Shown here one piece after another: positions 6,114 through 8,301 of a stretch of 8,301 nucleotides of DNA. The translations under genes and the position numbers were made by a program. Origin of the DNA: Chlamydiia bacterium (GTDB lineage Bacteria > Chlamydiota > Chlamydiia > Chlamydiales > FEN-1388); the NCBI GenBank assembly GCA_003170575.1, contig PMZB01000121.1, positions 1-8,301 on the forward strand, given 5' to 3'. The notes beneath the pieces are model-generated. The model had not been told where the DNA came from. It worked only from the letters and a program-made list of their open reading frames with translations, and did no database searches. Numbering within the stretch: the stretch's first letter is position 1; each line of letters starts with the position of its first letter.

Positions 6114-6946
6114 GGTGAGCTTTCCGGCAAAATAAGTTTTACCGTCACGGGCATGCCCTGACGCAGGCCCCTATCAGGGTTTTGCGCATAGACTCGGATG
6201 CGATACACAAGATCTGTGCGCAACTCTGTTGTCTCAACTGTCTTTGGAGTAAATTCAGAAACAGGAGATATGAATCCAACCGTACCTGTATATACTTTCC
6301 CGCCAGGCGTATCTGTGTAAATGTTTGCAGGCATGCCTGGATAGACAATCCCCAGATCTCGTTCACTAATAAAGGCTCGTATCCATACTGGAGAGGCAAT
6401 GGAAAGCGTATAAACTGAATCTCCCGGGTTCACAATCGATCCAGGCTCCCGTATCCTCGTCAGAATAAATCCATCGGTGGGAGCAAAACAGTTTGTGTCC
6501 TCAACGTTCTTCTGCTGTATAGCAAGAGATGCTCTTGCCTGTTCAAGGTTCGCTTTAAGGACTTCATAGTTAGAAAAGACATTATCCAAATCCTCCTGAG
6601 AAATACCTCCGGAGCCTATAAGCTCAAATCTTCTTGCAAGAAGCTTTTCTTCATTTGCAAGAGATGCTTCTAGGGAGGCAATATTCGCTTCCGCCTCGAG
6701 TACTTGGTCAGTGTAGGGTTTTCTTTCAAGAGTGGCAATCAAATCCCCTGTTTTAATGACATCCCCTTCTTCATAGGGCATCTCCACAACCCGGCCATAG
6801 ACCCTAAATCCCAAATCCACCTGACGCACATCTACGTTGCCATATACAGTGATATCAGTTCTCTTCTCGATCTCTTTTATGAAATAGAAGTAGAAAGCAA
6901 TTCCCGCTGCAAGAGCAGCCAAGGCGATGAAAATATATTTTTTCAT
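6110..6946 (-). CDS. ybhG: Periplasmic adaptor (HlyD/membrane-fusion family), YbhG-like
   Basis: This 278-aa protein is the first gene of the exporter operon. An N-terminal hydrophobic anchor (about 4-23) follows MKK, with no lipobox Cys, so it should be tethered to the inner membrane with its body in the periplasm. It has split lipoyl halves (about 45-78 and 152-183), an alpha-hairpin coiled coil between them (about 79-151) and a beta-barrel after (about 185-255). The motifs VYGNVDVRQV (34-43), VWIRAFISERDL (187-198) and EFTPKTVETTELRTDLVYR (231-249) match E. coli YbhG. It is shorter than E. coli YbhG (about 332 aa); the missing length lies mainly in the hairpin, which in adaptors reaches towards an outer-membrane channel. 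No outer-membrane factor gene is present in the window, so any channel would have to come from elsewhere. No strong ribosome-binding site precedes the ATG; a weak AAAGG lies about 17 nt away. Confidence 0.93.
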   Translation of the reverse strand: MKKYIFIALAALAAGIAFYFYFIKEIEKRTDITVYGNVDVRQVDLGFRVYGRVVEMPYEEGDVIKTGDLIATLERKPYTDQVLEAEANIASLEASLANEEKLLARRFELIGSGGISQEDLDNVFSNYEVLKANLEQARASLAIQQKNVEDTNCFAPTDGFILTRIREPGSIVNPGDSVYTLSIASPVWIRAFISERDLGIVYPGMPANIYTDTPGGKVYTGTVGFISPVSEFTPKTVETTELRTDLVYRIRVYAQNPDRGLRQGMPVTVKLILPESSP

Positions 6947-7040
6947 AGAAGCGACTTTGAGCCTTTATGAGTTTTCTTTCCAGACTATAAGGAATTGCTA
7001 AAAAACTCTCTATAAAAATTTTTTAAACGAGATTTATTAT

Positions 7041-7062
7041 GTCTATTTTTTTTTACATAGAC
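7041..7062. promoter_or_regulatory. Inverted repeat upstream of the exporter operon
   Basis: GTCTAT (7041-7046) and ATAGAC (7057-7062) form a perfect 6-bp inverted repeat around a 10-nt loop. The loop is T-rich on the + strand and A-rich on the transcribed - strand. It lies about 95 bp upstream of the adaptor start. It could be an operator for the exporter operon or a weak terminator after the phosphatase-like gene. The low GC content of the stem makes a terminator less likely. Function is inferred from position only. Confidence 0.3.
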
Positions 7063-7106
7063 CCAGTACCATCCAGTATCATGCAAGATCAGGGATATGA
7101 TGCAAG
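7063..7106. repeat. Two short direct repeats in the operon upstream region
   Basis: CCAGTAyCAT occurs twice back to back (7063-7072 and 7073-7082; one mismatch). TATsATGCAAG occurs at 7077-7087 and 7096-7106 (10 of 11 identical, 19-bp period). The repeats overlap each other and abut the inverted repeat at 7041-7062. Spacings of 10 and 19 bp, roughly one and two helical turns, are compatible with a regulator binding the same face of the DNA. I cannot exclude chance or slippage. Confidence 0.35.
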
Positions 7107-7137
7107 GACACCTTTCTACTGGCGGCTTTGTTTGTTA

Positions 7138-8301
7138 TCACAGCATTACTTCATCAGCTGAGTCATACATATGTATATATTCACCAAGCTCCGCATACCA
7201 GATGTCCGGTCCAGTCCCGAAAGCTTTATCGATCCATTTCCTCCAGTGTCTTACTCTTCCACGAGGCTCGAAGAGAATTCCTTGGCTTTCTTGTTCTCCA
7301 ATAGTTTTTCCATATGAAGTCGCAGCAGTGGCAACAGGAAGTGTGGTACAGATAACTTTTTCTTTCCTTTTCCCCTGCACCTTCACTTCCCTATACTTAT
7401 GTTGATGGGCACGAACCATAGCCCCAAAACCATTGGCACGTAAAAAACTCTGGATAATCTCTGCATCAAATTCAAACCGAGACCTTTCTGGATCAAAACC
7501 AACAATTTGTCCAACCTCCCCACAAGTAGTCATTTTTCCACCTAAAGTTTTTGGAATAATTTGTCGGTTAAGTAGTTCGTGGAGCTTTTCTATCGCATTT
7601 TGTTGTTTAGTCGTCTTTTCTTTTCTTGACTTAAACTCTTTAACCACACTTGTTGGAATACCCATCCACTCAGAGGAACCATTGAGATCTACAAAAGGCG
7701 CGAAATTAGCATGTCCTAAATAAATCCGGCCTTTCCCCCCCTCACTTGACATACAAACAGGGAAAGTTGCAAAGATTGGTGAAAACACATTTCTACAGTC
7801 TAAGAAAAACCTCCAGTCATACGACTCTTCTAGTGGCAATTCGTTTTTTGTATCTTCATGGTCCCCTTTAAACAGGAAAACCGAATCTGGGTTTTCGATT
7901 TTTAGGAGTAGAAATAGAGTGAGCACTTCAATATCATTTGTTCCTAGCCCCTTAAAATCTCCTAAGAAAAATAATTTTACGCCACAGGCACAAATACAGT
8001 TCTCATCGATCAGCCCTATATTTTTTAAATGCTCAAATAAGGCTAGCGTTGTCGCCAAATCACCATGAATATCTCCACGAATGTATCCCTTGCCCTCAAC
8101 CTTAACACGATGAAACAACCCATAATCTGACGAAACTGAAAAGTTTAAACAGTCGTCTTCCGGCATACTTAAATGTTGTAAACAGTTGGCAAACCTTTCA
8201 AGATATCTTTGCGCTACAACAAGAAGTCTTTTCTGATCGATTTGAGGTTTCGGTCTTTCATATCCTCCTACCTCTATGTCTGTCAGCGAGCGCCTAAAAC
8301 C
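7138..8301 (-). CDS. PPP-superfamily serine/threonine phosphatase relative, 5' end outside window
   Basis: This is a metallophosphatase-fold protein resembling eukaryotic-type PP1/PP2A enzymes. The first in-window Met is at 8166 (342 aa from there), but the frame stays open for 45 more codons to the right edge. No ribosome-binding site precedes that Met, so the gene is probably partial. Numbering from that Met, visible motifs are GDIHG (31-35), GDFKGLG (69-75, canonical GDxxDRG), GDHED (101-105, canonical GNHE), GHANF (151-155, HGG region), FDPE (224-227, SDPD-like) and VRAHQ (251-255). Metal ligands Asp32, His34, Asp70, His152 and His254 appear present. The usual metal-bridging Asn is Asp102. 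The DRG Asp and Arg, which help catalysis and phosphate binding, are replaced by Gly and Leu. It may have altered activity or be a pseudophosphatase. No signal peptide or membrane segment is seen in the visible part. The adaptor gene follows 191 bp downstream on the same strand; a functional link is not evident. Confidence 0.75.
   Translation of the reverse strand, partial: GFRRSLTDIEVGGYERPKPQIDQKRLLVVAQRYLERFANCLQHLSMPEDDCLNFSVSSDYGLFHRVKVEGKGYIRGDIHGDLATTLALFEHLKNIGLIDENCICACGVKLFFLGDFKGLGTNDIEVLTLFLLLKIENPDSVFLFKGDHEDTKNELPLEESYDWRFFLDCRNVFSPIFATFPVCMSSEGGKGRIYLGHANFAPFVDLNGSSEWMGIPTSVVKEFKSRKEKTTKQQNAIEKLHELLNRQIIPKTLGGKMTTCGEVGQIVGFDPERSRFEFDAEIIQSFLRANGFGAMVRAHQHKYREVKVQGKRKEKVICTTLPVATAATSYGKTIGEQESQGILFEPRGRVRHWRKWIDKAFGTGPDIWYAELGEYIHMYDSADEVML

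Noticed and set aside
6980..7030. TATAGA and TATAGT as -10 boxes for the exporter operon on the - strand
   Set aside because: Neither has a recognisable -35 hexamer at 16-18 bp, and the region is AT-rich enough to give such boxes by chance.
8214..8269. A strong AGGAGG (8264-8269, - strand) followed by ATG and a 15-codon frame
   Set aside because: The spacing to the ATG is only 2 nt, the peptide is very short, and it overlaps the open phosphatase frame; it could be a leader peptide, but nothing supports this.

Overview
The window looks like accessory and transport DNA of a Gram-negative bacterium. The evidence is a tripartite-type exporter operon with an inner-membrane-anchored periplasmic adaptor. 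The leucine-rich-repeat (LRR) proteins and the eukaryote-like PPP-family phosphatase relative suggest a host-associated or intracellular lifestyle. Base composition is moderate, around 40-45% G+C by eye. A chlamydia-like or Legionella-like organism would fit, but nothing here proves the taxon, and this is inference.

Left part (1-2150, genes on +): three small genes sit in tandem. Each is preceded by a recognisably related leader of about 70 nt ending in the same ribosome-binding block (TTGAGGTrCAAATATG). The first two encode paralogous LRR proteins (225 and 238 aa) with a shared cysteine-containing C-terminal cap. The third encodes an unrelated-looking 97-aa acidic protein. Interspersed on the opposite strand are two decayed copies of the last part of the downstream permease gene. 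One lies at 1607-1762 (about 89% identical by hand count, with a Trp-to-stop change). A second, more decayed one lies at 4-44 (32/41 identical). I read the locus as a tandemly amplified unit [permease-tail scar - leader - ORF] next to the intact permease gene. In the last unit the leader and downstream flank are conserved but the ORF body is different.

Middle part (2151-6946, all on -): a four-gene operon in the order adaptor, double ATPase, permease, permease. By length, order and sequence it matches E. coli YbhG-YbhF-YbhS-YbhR closely. The genes overlap or are separated by 2 nt, so they are almost certainly co-transcribed from the 6947-7137 region. They should form an ABC-2 exporter: YbhF-like ATPase, YbhS/YbhR-like membrane heterodimer, and YbhG-like periplasmic adaptor.

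Right part (7138-8301, on -): an incomplete gene for a PPP-superfamily phosphatase relative. It keeps most metal-binding motifs but has altered GDxxDRG and GNHE motifs. Its reading frame stays open through the right edge, so the true start probably lies outside the window.

No gene-free stretch exceeds 300 bases. The longest are 1594-1838 (scar plus leader) and 6947-7137 (operon upstream region with small repeats). I saw no tRNA, rRNA, CRISPR array, insertion sequence or attachment site.
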